Below, piece by piece: positions 1 to 13,089 of a stretch of DNA of 64,000 bases. The translations under genes were made by a program, and so were the position numbers. Position 1 is the stretch's first letter; every line of letters starts with the position of its first letter. The notes under the pieces were generated by a model. It had not been told where the DNA came from. It ran no database searches and saw nothing but the letters and a program-made list of their open reading frames with translations. The DNA comes from Oryzias latipes (Eukaryota; Chordata; Actinopteri; Beloniformes; Adrianichthyidae), in assembly GCF_002234675.1 (NCBI RefSeq), contig NC_019879.2, positions 16,806,464 through 16,870,463 on the forward strand, given 5' to 3'.

Positions 1-2499
1 TGATTGTCCAAAATAGCACCAATTTGCCTGCATGTTTCAACTTCAGTCTTACTAGTATTGACTAAATGCTAGTTGATAATTTAACTCATTGTCCTAAAAT
101 AGAAATTTCATTGTCTGACATGTCACTGAAATTTTATTACCATATATAACAATATTTAAATAAATCCAAATTAGATTCAGTTATTTGGAAGATTATTTAA
201 TGCTTGATGAGGCAAAACTTTTGACTAAATACATTCATCTTTTTCCAGAAGGTATACATTTTGGAAATTTCTTTTCACTACACGGAAAAACCTGCAACAA
301 CGCACCCTTATGCTGTTCTTTATTTTATTTATTCGTTTTTAATTTAAGCTTAAAATCATACTATTTCCAATTATAATCAAAGAAATAGGAATACATTTTG
401 AAAAGAAATTTTATTTTTTGCTGCACTTGTCATCACAAACTGATGTTAAAGATGTGTTTAAACTTCAGTGGTTTCAATCCATATTAGTCCATTATAAGCT
501 CAGTACGAGTACTTTGGTTTCTGCAGTCTGATTCATGTGGAGATGATAGTACCTGGAGAAGTGCTGCTGCAGTGTCACCATCTGCTGTCCACCCTGCTGA
601 GACTTTTCCCCCTCTCCCTTCTCTCCACACGCAGATGTTTTGCTCCAGCTGAGGATTATGCTTACGGCTCAGACTCAGTGGGGTAGCTGAAGGGCAGAGG
701 AGGAAGCACAGTTTGTTAATCTTGCCAAAAACTAATCCAGATGAAGACTCAAAAGATTTGTCTCTTCACCAGTGAGTTCTCCCTCTGTCTATAAAAGCAC
801 AGTATGACTGCTTGTTGACTTGTTTGGGAGAGATCTGGGCTTGTGCACTACATCCCCTCCTCACAAGCTGTTTTTCTAAATTGATGTCAACAGATTCTGC
901 TACTCTGCTGCTTGTTTATCACTTCAGAGGTGTCAAGGAAAACAGATCTGTTGGTTGAGGTTGGATAATCCATATATTGAGCAGCCCTCTCTTACTACAA
1001 ATGAGGCTCATAAAAAGGGAAGCTGCCGACTCTCAGAGGAGCCACAGAGTTTAGAGCAGAGCCAGAGGCGAAACATGGACTCGACTGACATCAGAAACAA
1101 GTGGAATTAAAAAAGGAGATTAATACCGCCAAATAAAATATTCCTACATATTCCATTGCCAAATGGAGTCTTCTCATTCATTTCTTATAAAATACTTTTG
1201 GTATTTGACCCCAAGTCGACTGCGGTCGAGCCCTGTTCATGATATTTAAAATGAGCCCTGAGCAGAAATGTATTTCTGGATCTTCAAAGCAATAATATAA
1301 AGCAATAGCTAAAGAAACATGTGCCTAACTGTTTCCCTAGTCCATATTTTGTTTACTATACCAAAAAATATCTACTGCATATATGATCCTAAAAAAGTGT
1401 AAATACAAAATAGAGGAAAAAATTGGTTTACCTGCGTATATTTCATCTGTTTTAGTGTAATTTGTTGTTTTAATGCTTTGATATTAGCCTCCAGCCACAG
1501 AACTGGTTTGCTGTGACTCACTTTACCTGCCACACTGTATCAGGCTAACAATGTCACGGAGCACTGTGGAACTGCAAGGACATATCCAGTTATGTTACAG
1601 GGTCTACATTTATAGGACATTCAATCAGACACGAACTAAGAACTGAGATCAGTGGAGCGATTTAGAATGAGTAAATAAGAAGCTTTAACCAAATACAAAT
1701 ATTTTTTGACTGTTTTGTGTCAGATCTTTAACACTGTGGTTTGTAGATGTTCTGGTGTAATGAGGACACCACACAAATCTGTTTGTAGGGACTGTTCAGA
1801 GATCAACAACATTTTTGACCCGCTTTGTTTCTGTTTGTTTTACCTATGATGATTTAAAAAAAATGCTATTATTATTATTATGAAACTGAAAGAAACTGTG
1901 CAAAGACTTTATTAAGATGTTTAAAACTAGTAAAACTGAGCTCCACTCTGCCATCAGGAGTTAAAAGAGACACAGCAGTGACCAGAATATTTCAGCAGGA
2001 AGAAAAAAGAAGCGTATCTGATCAATTTACAGATATAAAATAACTTTTACATATTTAAACTCTGCAAATGTAATTTAGAAAAATATTGTTAAACTGTTAA
2101 TTTATCTTTAAAATTAATTAAAAATTTGTTCTTTTATTATAAGGTATTTTTGCCTAAATTTTTAAACAAATATGAAAATATGAGATTAATAGTAAAAAGT
2201 TAAAAAATGAATAAAGAGCAATGATTTTTGCTATAAACGCAAAACATGATGTACACACGCAAAGACAAGTGAGGAAAATGCAGCGTCAACTGTTTCAATG
2301 TAGAAACACTGCCATCTTGTGGTAAAAGTGTGTTATTACAAAATACTTAACGAAAAATCTGTCATTGACCATAAACAATTGTATATTGTATTTTAAGATT
2401 ACTGAATTACACATTCTCAGGTAACAAAAAAGCAAAATAAATTAGCAAATAAATACATTTCTTTAGTGTTCATACTTTGCTACATATTGTAAATTAGGT
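1..2499. other. AT-rich non-coding sequence, no gene supported
   Basis: Apart from one weak minus-strand candidate exon (553-686, listed separately) I see no supported gene. TATA-like strings occur near 792 (TATAAAAG) and 1010 (CATAAAAAGG). The latter lies about 65 bases before an ATG at 1075 that opens only an 11-codon frame. The rest is AT-rich single-copy-looking sequence with short A/T runs. Confidence 0.5.
553..686 (-). other. candidate internal coding exon of an unidentified gene
   Basis: On the minus strand a strong acceptor (pyrimidine tract ending CTGCCCTTCAG) is followed by 134 bases with a single open frame and the donor CAG|GTACTA. The frame starts after two bases (phase 1) and encodes 44 residues, including LEQNICVWREGR and ending ALLQ. 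The phase fits a signal-peptide-like segment ending at 15,569 upstream on the same strand: the joint would complete GCT (Ala). I do not recognise the product. It could be a real exon of a gene running off the left edge, or a chance open stretch between splice-like sites. Confidence 0.3.
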
Positions 2500-3036
2500 T
2501 TTTTATGTCAAGCTTGGAAGAGATTCGGACAGTACAGCACGTTTCTGAGAGATCAAAAAATGCCCATGTGTCTCAAGAGGAAGATCATGAACACTGTCAT
2601 ACTGCCATCAATGACGTATGGAGCTGAGACATGGTCACTTATCAACCACCAAAGAGAGAAACTAGCAATCACCCAGAGGAGCATGGAACGATCAATGCTG
2701 GGTGTTACGAGGAGAGATAAGGTCAGGAACGAAGACTTAAGATCAAGAACAGGGGGTGAAGGATGTCATCGAGAAAGTGGTTGAATTGAAGCCAAAGGCA
2801 AGTGGGCAGGACATGTAGCCCGAATGAAGAACCACGAATGGGCTAAGAAAACAACAGAATGGACTCCGTGGGACAGGAAGAGAGGAAGGGGAAGACCGAA
2901 GAAAAGATGGAGAGATGACATCGAGCAGAAGGCAGGCAGCACGTGGACCCAGAGTGCCCAAAACCGTGATGAGTGGAGTAAGATGTGGAGGCCACCCGCC
3001 AGCAGTGGCGTGACAGGCTGATGATGATGATGATGA
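2500..3036 (+). mobile_element. 3' end of an RTE-like non-LTR retrotransposon (LINE), degenerate
   Basis: Two plus-strand frames encode the C-terminal end of a LINE endonuclease/reverse-transcriptase polyprotein. The first contains VILPSMTYGAETWSL and a GVTRRDKVRNEDL segment. After a frameshift near 2,780 comes WAGHVARM, then RGRGRPKKRWRDDI. A run of TGATGATG repeats at about 3,021-3,036 looks like the element's 3' tail. The reverse-transcriptase core is absent, so this is a 5'-truncated copy, the usual fate of LINE insertions. The family is assigned from the recognisable tail motifs; the exact clade is uncertain. Confidence 0.8.
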
Positions 3037-5419
3037 TGTCAAGCTTTAAAAGAAATCACATGAAAGCTTTACAAATCTCCAACTCCACTCCAACTAATTT
3101 TTTTTATCTATTGTAAAGTAATTCACTGTCGTCTTTTACTAAGGAATATGCAGGTTGTTTTTTGGTTTTTATTTGCCAAAATCAAAAACGACATAGTTTT
3201 TGCAGAGCAGCAGTAGTTCATCAAAAATTTGGCTCACATTTGCTGAGAGTTTGTGGCCCAACCATTTCACTTGCTGCATCATAACTTAGAGCATTTTCAA
3301 ACAGCTGGTTTTTATCTTCTTCTGATCCATTTGTATACAAAAATTGAAAAAATTGAGGTATGTCCTCAATCATTAGAAAAACTCTATAAGAACATGTTGA
3401 AACCCCCCAAAAACATGATTTTCATTTCCAGTGAAGATCACAAATCATTGAAGAAAAAAGGTCCAGCGCACTGTCTAGTGGGTCTAGATGACCCAACTCC
3501 CAATGTTAAAGTGCCTAGGATAGCACAAGGGTTAAAACCAAAAAGAAAAACTATTGAGAAGAATCATACACATGCTGAGTCCTTAACAAAAAAATTAAAG
3601 CCAAATATTTATTTTATGAGTCATATAAACCAACAATAGAAAAAAAGAACACTTTGTAAAAAAGACAATTTCAAAATGTTCAGTTCGCCTATGCCTACAT
3701 ATGCATGGCCTTTGAAACTATACCCTTGTGCAGGAAAGTCAAAGTAGGAAAGATATCATCTCATAATTTTAATGTGAAATTTAAAAAAACATTTTTTGTT
3801 AAAGTAGTATTTTAAAGTTGTATTTCATACATGCATAAGGTGTTGAAAGTATTTTCAGTCTTAAATTCAAAACTTCAAATTCTAGTTCAAAAACATTGAT
3901 TGTTTTCTAACAAATGGCCAATAGATGGCGTTCTTTGATTGTCATCATTTCCTGTGATGTTTTTTGCAATATTGCAGATGTTCATGACAAGGTTTACGGA
4001 AAAAAATCACATTTCTCAAAATCTTGTTACTCTATAATCAGTAAAAAGTGGCTTAAAAATGTGAAGAGTTTACAAGTGTCGTACATATGGTTAAAACCTA
4101 GTACAAAATGGTAGAATTTCCATTTCTATGTGAATCTTTGTGCTAAGCAAGAGTGCAGGATGGAAGATTCTACAAAAGGGTGGTTTGTAAAGTCAGTGAA
4201 ATGCTCTCTTGTCATACAGTCAACAGTGGACAATGCTGTTCTTAAACTCGTGAATTCCTATTGTGGGGATTTTTACTGGATCAAGTGGTGAATAAATGTT
4301 GTGGTTAACAAAACATTAAAAACATACAAACGGACTGCATTAACGCAGAGACTGGCAAATGTAAATGGGCATCCTTGTACTCCCAGAATCCTTTGATACA
4401 CAGTAACGCGCAGTTCTTTAAGCAACATCCCACCAGAAGACAAAAGCAGCAGTTATGAACCCAGGCCAATTATTCATTAGAGGGCTTTGTTTCAATCTTT
4501 TATCCAAGCAAGACTCAGAAAACTAAAGAGAATCTAGCAAGCATTACACACAATAATTTATTCCGCACCCATAGTAGATAAAAACTTCCTAATCTAATGC
4601 AGTACTTTCCCAAAGACAACAATTTATTTTCCTTAGAACCAAACTAGCAAATCTTTGTGCAGCTTCCTAAAATGTGACCGGTTTACTCTTACAGAGATAA
4701 ACAAGACCCTAAGAGGACCGATGATGAATGAAGATGATGAACATACAGATTGACCGGGATTAAACAACCACAGATGGTCAACTACAGTTCTGGTCTGGTC
4801 TATCCAGGTGGCGTTGTGCTGAATTTGAGTCATGGCATCTGTCTGATGAAGTCACTTGGATGAGTGGTAAAAAGTTTAGAAGAGTTTAAATCCAGATGTC
4901 ATGAATCCACTTCAAAACAAATGTAACTGGTTATGAGAAAGTCATAATCATACAGAGTCTAACCCTTACCCTAAACCTACCTATCATGCACATGTGCTGT
5001 CACCCACCGCACCCGATTGAAGGGGCTGAGAAGTTCCTGAACAACTCCTGTCTGACCAGGTCATCACATTTATTTATTTTTTTGTTTGTTTGTTTGTTTA
5101 TTTGCTTGTTAGTTTTTTGTTTTTGACGATCTGTAGTTTGTAATTTTTTTTCTCTTCTTTTAACTGTCATATTGAGTGAATTTATCCCTGTCAGACAAAT
5201 AAAGTTCAGTCATATTCAAGTAATCTTTGAGTAGTTGTGAGAAGACGTCTGTTCTTCTAATCCCAGATGGCCACGTTTTACTCATTCAGGAACATGTTTT
5301 TGTCTTACTTGTAAACCTGAACATCTTTACATGGTAATATTGTTTAAATATTTTTTCTGACGTCAGAGTCAATGTTACTGGTTCAGATGACTTCATTGAT
5401 TATCGTATATATTAATACT
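3037..5419. other. non-coding, repeat fragments only
   Basis: No gene is supported. A stretch near 3,190-3,250 resembles the internal part of the TTAA-flanked MITE described elsewhere (GACATAGTTTTTGCAGAGCAG). Sequence at 3,460-3,540 ending GATAGCACAAGGGTTAA looks like a short dispersed fish repeat. A TTTG/TTTA simple repeat lies at about 5,080-5,120. The 128-codon frame at 3,253-3,639 has no recognisable domain and covers these repeat pieces. Confidence 0.45.
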
Positions 5420-6063
5420 AGGGGTGTAATGATTAATCGATTGAATCGATAAACTGATATAAACCTAGAATCTAACCAGATCTATCTGTCTGAGGCCTGC
5501 TAATCTAGGAAAATACCACTTGGATTGAGGCACAGTAGATTTATTTTACTAGAATGTAAAAAAGTACATTACAGTGGATAACACACGTTGTGATGGCAGC
5601 AAAAAATGATCAGTTCAGTGACCAGAAAGTGTGGAAGAATGTTATAACAATGTTGCCTTTGTATTATTTTGATTTAAAAAAACAACTGTCGGGTGAACTT
5701 AATGAAGCTAAAATGTGAATGCATTTGCAATAAATTCTTGTTTACTTGTTTGTTTGTACACATTTAATTTACACTTTATTATCTTGCAAGAAACACAAGG
5801 AATCTGGAAACCTCAACTGCACTGTTCAGTACCAGGTATTTATCAGTAGTTACACAATAAGTACCATGTAAGTACCACTTAAGTACACTGTAAGTACTGT
5901 AAAAGAAAGCGTTAGCGAATGTTTTTGGCTAAAGATGTCCTGGATCGATTTTAAGTCAGTGAATCGGATTGAATTGAATCGTTCAACATGACTATGAATC
6001 ATATCATCAACCAGCAATTATGATATGAATCGAATTGTAGTTAAATTGAATCGTTACGCCTCT
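5420..6063. mobile_element. hAT-type non-autonomous DNA transposon (MITE), copy 1
   Basis: The ends form imperfect terminal inverted repeats: the left begins AGGGGTGTAATGATT and the reverse complement of the right begins AGAGGCGTAACGATT (13 of 15 match). Subterminal regions are rich in ATCGATT/AATCGATT repeats on both sides, typical of vertebrate hAT MITEs. There is no transposase frame. A clean 8-bp target duplication is not visible, so the copy is old. A diverged inverted copy lies at about 37,400-37,993. Confidence 0.75.
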
Positions 6064-9000
6064 ATAGTACAATGGATAACTCTTTCAAAAGAAACATATA
6101 TTTCTCTTGCATCAGGTAACATGAAACTACTAAATCATTCAAAGTTATGTTAATTATGGGTCTTCCTATTTTGCAACAGCAAAAACCAAGTACATGTTTG
6201 GCACCATTAATATAGATGAACTGTGTGGAAGGAGGGTTTTTTCCCCAAATAACCCATGCAAGAATCCAATCTAAAAAAATAAAAAACAAAAATCAAAACT
6301 TTTGAGCATTTCAGTGATATAAGTTGTGCCACAGGACACATTGCATATCATGTAGCAGATTCGATGCCCAAGATGGCGACTTGCCTTAAACCTTTCATGC
6401 CTGACCTTATTTTCAATTATATAAAAAATAGCATTCTTTATTATTTAAGGCGATGCTAAATTAAGTGGAGTCCTGGATTTTGTGGTTTATTAAGAATTTG
6501 CAATATACGACATGAAAGCGTAAAAACTTGAGTTTGGTTGGGGTTTGTGAACAATGTTCATTTGTTTTTTGTATGTTTTTTGCTCAAGGACATCATTGAG
6601 TGTTTAAAACATAAAAGGTCATTTGACAACTGTTTCATTTGTGGGAATGCATAAACACCAACTGGCTGGTATTTTTTCCTAACAAGTTGTTTTAAAGAAG
6701 TACTGGTGATAAGTCTTCCATTCCAACTGTTAGTTTTAAGGTCAAGACTTTGACTTGGGCAATTAAACTCTCCTGTTTGCCATCAGGGTTTTCATTTTAA
6801 TGTGATAAGAGAAGGAATGTTTTCATTTTTGAGGGTTACACTTTCTGTAATTTCAACTAAAGGCTGAACACATACAAGGAAGAAAACCCTCATCTTTAGA
6901 CTTGGCTGTGGAAAATATCCTTTGTAGTGATTGTGGTAAACATGCATCAGGTTTAGATTGTGAGGCTTTAAGATGTCACAAAGTTGACTTCACACTAGCT
7001 TGGATTTCAAATGTTTTTAATTTTCTCAGTCAAACGCGTCTTTGCTTTAAACTCAGCATTTCCCAGTCAAACAGGAAATGATGAAATGTTCTGATTAGCT
7101 ACCTCTCGATCCATATATAAAAGTAAAATATTTAACATCAGCAATCTATCTGTTAAGACTAAATTAGGTGTAGTTGCATGAATGTTATCGGAACCATCGG
7201 TGCTTCTATGGGACTTAATCACCAATTGAATGACAGATGTCACACTGTCATTTTCCTTCATCACTGTCATTGGAACAGCTTGACATTTGATAAACATCAC
7301 AGCTTGTGTGTTTAGAAGGGAGGGTGCTTCTTCAAGAGGAAAGCTCTGGAGTGTAAATTGGATAATTACATGTCTTCCTTTTGGGTGGGTGGAAGGCTCA
7401 TTTCATCAAGGCAGCAGCTCACTCTGTAGCATTGATGTTGGAGTGAATTTAGAGCACAGCCTCAGAGATTTTGCCCCCTGGAGATCAAGAGAGTGCATGT
7501 TTTTCCCTGAAATCACAATCCTGCTGATGCAGCCTTTAGCCAGTCCTGTGACTCTTCTGAGCTGCTCAGAATAAATAGCAGGACTAAGACCTCGTGTTAC
7601 TCAGCACACGTCAGGAAACCAAAGGGTTTTGTGTGGGATCTATATCAATAGCAATCTTTGAGCAATAGAATCGAGGACAAGAGGAGGCAATGACCAAAAA
7701 CTCAGTCATTTTTGACATTGAATTAGTTCTATGAGACAACCTGAACTTTTCTTTGAATTAATGACTAAATGTCAATATTATGTAGTACTGTATATATAAT
7801 AAATTTAGCTTAAATGAAAACACGATTTGCACACAAAATTGGACTGCAATTAAACTGATTACCACCCGCCTTTAAACTACTGTGAAAATGCAGAATAGTT
7901 CATTTAGGTTTTTTTTGTATCGTTATCCTCTGATGGTTGCATTTATTTATATTTGCTAAAAGGAGTTTTATTTCTGCTTCTAAACTTTAAAGAAAACAAA
8001 TTCAAAATAGTTTTAGGAATTGTAGCACTTTGCAAACACAAAATGAAAAAATGTGTTTGTAATTGGGTAAAGGGCTTTAAGAATTATAGTAATGATTTTA
8101 TTTAAGTACATGTACTTTTTACCCTAGCTAACATGTTATCTCAAATATATTTTCAACCCATAGGAACCCAGGCCCATTTGTAGATTGCAAGTTTGCAAAC
8201 AATTCCACTTTTTTTAAGATTATGTATTAAAAATCCAGATTCTCAGTTGCTTTAAGAATAGTAATAAGAAATTGAAAAAACAACAACCTTTTTTTTAGAT
8301 AGGAGCATCTTTTGGTTCCTAAATGTGTCAAAAATAGTCCAAAATTCAATCTCTTTACTAAATAAGTAATGATGCTAACTTTGCTAGTTTTCAAAATCTA
8401 GAAAGGACTCTGAATATTTGTTTTTATTCATGAATAACTTGAATGTCCAAAACATAATATCAAATATCAGTGCTGGGAATTGCAAGTCACGAATCCGTCT
8501 CATCCAGGACAACATTTATGAGGGTTTTAATTTATCAGCTAAAAATGCAGATTTTATGCATCCTTTTCTTCTTTAATTCCACAAATAGTTTTGGGCTGAG
8601 ATATTTTTAGCCAAAGATATTTTCCATGCGCCCTTGATGCTGCGGCTCCAACTCTTTAATGTTCACACTTCTCTGTTGTTCCCAGCTGCAAATATGAAGC
8701 CAAAGAAAACAGTCTACAAGGATTTTTTATAGCTTTTTTTATTTCTATTTTTTCCACTTTACTTATTCCATTTTTGACTTCATCAAAAATGCCAATAAAC
8801 TTCAAGATATAAATTTCATAAATAGATCTATTCTTATTACTTTTTAAAGATGAGAAATACCTGGAAACCTGTGTTCTAACAGTATCCTGATATCCAACAA
8901 TGCAATGGAATTTCTGGGAAATGCAATAGTAATTTGCAGGCAGGTTAATTGAAAGGTAAAAATAAATTACAGGATACACTAAAGATTATAATTGTTTCTT

Positions 9001-10369
9001 ACACAAAACAATCAATATATGTTAGAGACTAAGCTGTTAAAAGTCTTAAAAGAAACAATGATATGCAGAGGCAGAACCTGCAGGAGGCTGGAGAACTGAA
9101 TATGTCGACAATCATACTATCACTTTGCTTTTGGCACAATTTTTGTTTTGATCTGACAGCTCACACTCAGCATTTAGCACCTAAAAGATGTGAACATTGT
9201 CTCTGCACCTTGTGATTTTTGCTTTTGTTCATGAACTTTTGTCTAGAGAGTTGAATTTGTGGAGGAGACTGCAGGGTAGGCAGAGGGATTTACTGAGCTT
9301 TACTGTGAAGTTCACAGTCAAATTCACAGCAAGTGTTAAAGCTTTCCTTTATAACTTCAAATGATAATAGCTACTTTCTTATATCTCAGTGAGGGGAGTA
9401 CACTGGTAGCAGTTAAGTAATGCCAAAAGGTATTTTTCTGTGCATTGTTGGTCTGCATGATGAACTATGAATTGTATCTGTTTTGTCCTGTGTGCTGCTG
9501 TGGAGAAAAACAAAAGAAAACTAGCACAATTTAGATGAAGTATTGCCTCATATATTGCTTTGGTTGTCTTGGTTATTATGCTATTTGTACCTACAGAGTT
9601 AGATCAGTAGAAAATTTCAGAAATCCTGGCTACTCCTAATTTGCTGCTTTTCTCCAATGATAGTTTTTTTTCTATCAGGACCCTGACCTCTTTCATGTGG
9701 CTGGATAATTCAGTGTTCTAAGATCGCAATCAGATGCATTATCAAATATGAAGACAATGTGTTCCCACTTGCCCAGAGCTACTGCATTTCCACTTCAAAT
9801 ATCACGAGGTCAGCCAACTGCGTCTCAATATTTGACTTTAATTTTGTTTGCTTTTTTGCTGTCTTCCTGCTTTAGAGGGTGAAGAAAGCGTTCAAATGCT
9901 TGGATTACAGACTACGGTAGTCTGATTTTGAAAGTACGGCTTAAACCAGACAATAAAATGTAACAACCCCCCCTCCCCTTAGAAAGCAACAGTAAGTGCA
10001 GTAATCAGTGTGGCAGTCCAGTCTGTGTGGATGCTGATGCCATCAGGGACAGAGCCTAATTGTTCATTTTTAGTTTAGTCACAGTAAATTCACAGCTGCC
10101 ACATTTGCCTCGTCACTGTCTTGAATCACTTCTCTGTTCACTCTTTGGATTGGAGTTTTTCCATCCAGCAGATAGGTAGGATCTGCATTGACGTTAAGAC
10201 AAAAAGAATACTTTAATGTTAAAAAAATCTGATATTAACCGGGCTAACATAAAATGACATGTCTATAGATAGAAAATGTATACCCACTCATCTTCCTGAA
10301 TCCTCGTAATGTACAGTTAACCTGCAAAGTGGTTAGGCTTTCAACAGATGATGAATTATTAGCATTTAT
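6064..10369. other. 4.3-kb stretch with no recognised gene or repeat
   Basis: Read on both strands. The open frames here (75-107 codons, for example 7,287-7,574 plus and 8,656-8,979 minus) show no domain, signal or splice structure that I recognise. Sequence is AT-rich with short homopolymers. A C-rich run is at about 9,965-9,980. Confidence 0.45.
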
Positions 10370-10875
10370 TTATTTATTTCAAACTTCATTTTCAAATGCA
10401 GTTTAAAAATGCTTGTAGTTGTGATGTAGGGCCTACAATTGGCGGGACACCAGCTCCCTACTCTGCTCCATTCTGATGCATCCACTTGCAGACAAATAGA
10501 TCCATGTACGTCTTTATTTTGCTCATTTGAGCTGGTATCTGGATAAACACTGTACAGCTGGATTGCTCCGATATTGGTCACCCTTTTTGTTGCACCAATA
10601 ATATTAGGTTGGGGTTATGAGGGGCTATAACCTAGCAGGAGAGCATGTAAACAAAAGAATGATGGGATATCAGCTGAGGCTTACTTATGCGCCAACACTC
10701 CCGCCCACAATTCAGAGGCAAATTTGTGATGAGCTTCTGCTGCTCTGGAGAAACTATGTCCTAGAAAACAACACAAGTTTTTTTGATTTTGGTTAAAAAT
10801 AGCTTAATCATAATTAAAAGACCACTGGGAACACTTTTAAAAATAGATTAAAAGATTATTGGAGTGGGACTTTAA
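10370..10875 (-). mobile_element. TTAA-flanked MITE family, copy A (truncated)
   Basis: The right end reads GTGGGACTTTAA, the terminal motif shared by the family; the left end is truncated. Read on the minus strand, it carries the family's coding-like segment ([19 protein letters not shown]). The shared body includes AAAAGACCACTGGGAACACT before the right end. Confidence 0.75.
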
Positions 10876-11577
10876 GAGTCCAATCACAAAGTCTCCTTTA
10901 TTCTAATGTTTACCATTAATCTATAACAATGGTTACGCAATCTAGCAAAAGTGCCTAGGCAAGTAAAGCATTGGTTTGCTTTTACACAATTGAGACAATT
11001 TTTGATTATCTCTAATCTGACTTTTTTGATCATCTCAAATCTAACTGGAGTTCATTAAAAATGGGCAAGGAAAATCATTTTTGACAGTTGCTTGAAACCC
11101 TTCCAGCAGCAACATTTTAGATCTGGGAGTTATGTCTTGTCTCTGGGTGTTGGAGCCATTTGGAAGAAATTTAATTCATGCATGTGCTTATCATTCTTTG
11201 TTCATGCGGTTGTTCTGGTCCCCTATTGGTTAGAAGCATTTTGGGAGCTGCCGTGTCTTTTTATTGGCATATTCCTTTTGGATTTAGAACTTGGAAGCAC
11301 TGCAGCACTTTAATCTTGGACCATGTTCTTGTCGTGTTTATGCCTTTAAAAATTATTTTTTGTGATTTGTACTTTGTTCTTTTCACTGTTCAAGAAAGTG
11401 CAAGGGAATAAAGATTATAAAAGGAAGAACAATGACCTTACTTTTTTATGAAGCACTTGTAAAGACAGTTTCTGCTCCCCAAGTTACCAGGATGTAACTG
11501 CAACGGTCTCTACTCTCTTGAGTAAAAAAGTTCTGTCTCTGTTCAAAAGTAATCTTTAATTGAACTATCTATCGTTC
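10876..11577. other. non-coding, nothing recognised
   Basis: Two overlapping plus-strand frames (11,092-11,313 and 11,178-11,411) are hydrophobic in composition, but have no start context, splice structure or homology I recognise. I see no repeat in this stretch. Confidence 0.4.
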
Positions 11578-11645
11578 GATCCATCCATCCATCCATCCAT
11601 CCATCCATCCATCCATCCATCCATCCATCCATCCATCCATCCATC
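11578..11645. repeat. (ATCC)n / (CCAT)n microsatellite
   Basis: About 17 uninterrupted ATCC units abut the truncated left end of the Tc1 element. The retained TIR resumes at TATCAAGATGCTGATTAG. The missing outer TIR of this family would contain CATCC-rich sequence, as the intact right TIR shows (GGTGGGATGGATTGCC on the plus strand). Confidence 0.9.
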
Positions 11646-11648
11646 TAT

Positions 11649-13067
11649 CAAGATGCTGATTAGACAGCACGATTATTGCACAGGTGTGCCTTAGACTGGC
11701 CACAAGAAAAGGCCACTCTGAAATCTTCAGTTGTATCACACAGGACAATGCCACAAATGTCGCAAGTTTTGAGGGAGCGTGCAATTGGCATGCTGATAGC
11801 AGGAATGTCCACCAGAGCTGTTGCTAGGGAATTGAATGTCCATTTCTCCACCATAAGCCGTCTCCAAAGGCGTTTCCGAGAATTTGGCAGCACAACCGCA
11901 GACCACGTGTAACCACACCAGCCCAAGACCTCCACATCCAGCATGTCCACCTCCAAGATCGTCTGAGACCAGGCACTTGGACAGCTGCTGAAACAATCGG
12001 TTTGCATAACCACAGAATTTCTGCACAAACTGTCAGAAACCGTCTCAGGGAAGCTCATCTGCATGCTCGTCGTCCTCATCGAGGTCTCGACCTCACTCCA
12101 GTTGGTCGTCGTAACCGACTTGAGTGGGCAAATGCTCACATGCGATGGCGTCTGGCACGTTGGAGAGGTGTTCTCTTCACGGATGAATCCCGGTTTACAC
12201 TGTTCAGGGCAGATGGCAGACAGCGTGTGTGGCGTCGTGTGGGTGAGCGGTTTTCTGATGTCAATGTTGTGGATCGAGTAGCCCATGGTGGTGGTGGGTT
12301 TATGGTATGGGCAGGCATATGTTATGGGCGAAGAACACAGGTGCATTTCATTGATGGCATTTTGAATGCACAGAGATACCGTGACGAGATCCTGGGGCCC
12401 ATTGTTGTGCCGTACATCCAACAACAGCACTTCATGTTGCAGCATGATAATGCAAAGCCCTATGTTGCAAGGATCTGTACACAATTCTCTGAAGCTGAAA
12501 ACATCCCAGTTCTTGCATGGCCAGCATACTCGCCGGACATGTCACCCATTGAGCATGTTTGGGATGCTCTGGATCGGCGTATACGACAGCGTGTTCCAGT
12601 TCCTGCCAATATCCAGCAACTTCACACAGCCATTGAAGAAGAGTGGACCAACATTCCACAGGCCACAATAGACAACCTGATCAACTCTATGCAAAGGAGA
12701 TGTGTCGCACTTCATGAGGCAAATGGTGGTCACACCAGACACTGACTGGTTGTCTGAGTCCCCTGACCCCCTCAATAAAACAAAACTGAAGATTTCAGAG
12801 TGGCCTTTTCTTGTGGCCAGTCTAAGGCACACCTTTGCAATGATAATGCATCCAATCAGGATCTTGATATGGCACACCTGTGAGGTGGGATGGATTGCCT
12901 TGGCAAAGGAGAAGTGCTCACTATCACAGATTTAGACAGATTTGTGAACAATATTTCAGATAACTGGTTATTTTGTGCATGTGGAAAATGTTTCACGTCT
13001 TTGAGTTCATACCATAAAAAATGGGAGCAATAACAAAAGTGTTGCATTGCTATATTTGATCAGTGTA
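11649..13067 (+). mobile_element. Tc1/mariner transposon, nearly complete, left TIR truncated
   Basis: The inner inverted repeats match closely: GGTGTGCCTTAGACTGGCC near 11,684 on the left, and its reverse complement near 12,820 on the right, followed on both sides by AGGCCACTCTGAAATCTTCAG. The right end continues to a terminal CAGTGTA at 13,061-13,067 with a TA suited to Tc1 target use. The matching outer part on the left is missing and replaced by the ATCC microsatellite. The element carries one Tc1 transposase gene (11,748-12,745), broken by a single frameshift. Confidence 0.92.
11748..12745 (+). pseudogene. Tc1-like DDE transposase, one frameshift
   Basis: The start chosen is the ATG of [15 protein letters not shown], just inside the left TIR. 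The N-terminal half is a paired-like helix-turn-helix ([20 protein letters not shown]). After a frameshift near 11,893-11,905 the frame resumes in NRRPRVTTPAQDLH and continues through the catalytic domain. The triad is visible: Asp in LFTDESRF, Asp in MLQHDNAKP and Glu in MSPIEHVWD. Thirty-four residues lie between the second Asp and the Glu, the DD34E spacing of the Tc1 group. Family role: cut-and-paste transposition into TA sites. The frameshift means no active protein as read. The long minus-strand frame over it (11,660-12,484) is an antisense shadow. Confidence 0.92.
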
Positions 13068-13089
13068 CATCCACTAGAATTAGGTAGTG

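Noticed and set aside
1075..1110. Promoter-like CATAAAAAGG followed by an ATG
   Set aside because: The frame is only 11 codons with no usable splice donor, so no gene is supported.
11660..12484. 274-codon minus-strand frame
   Set aside because: It is antisense to the Tc1 transposase frame, which has the DDE motifs; no independent motif.
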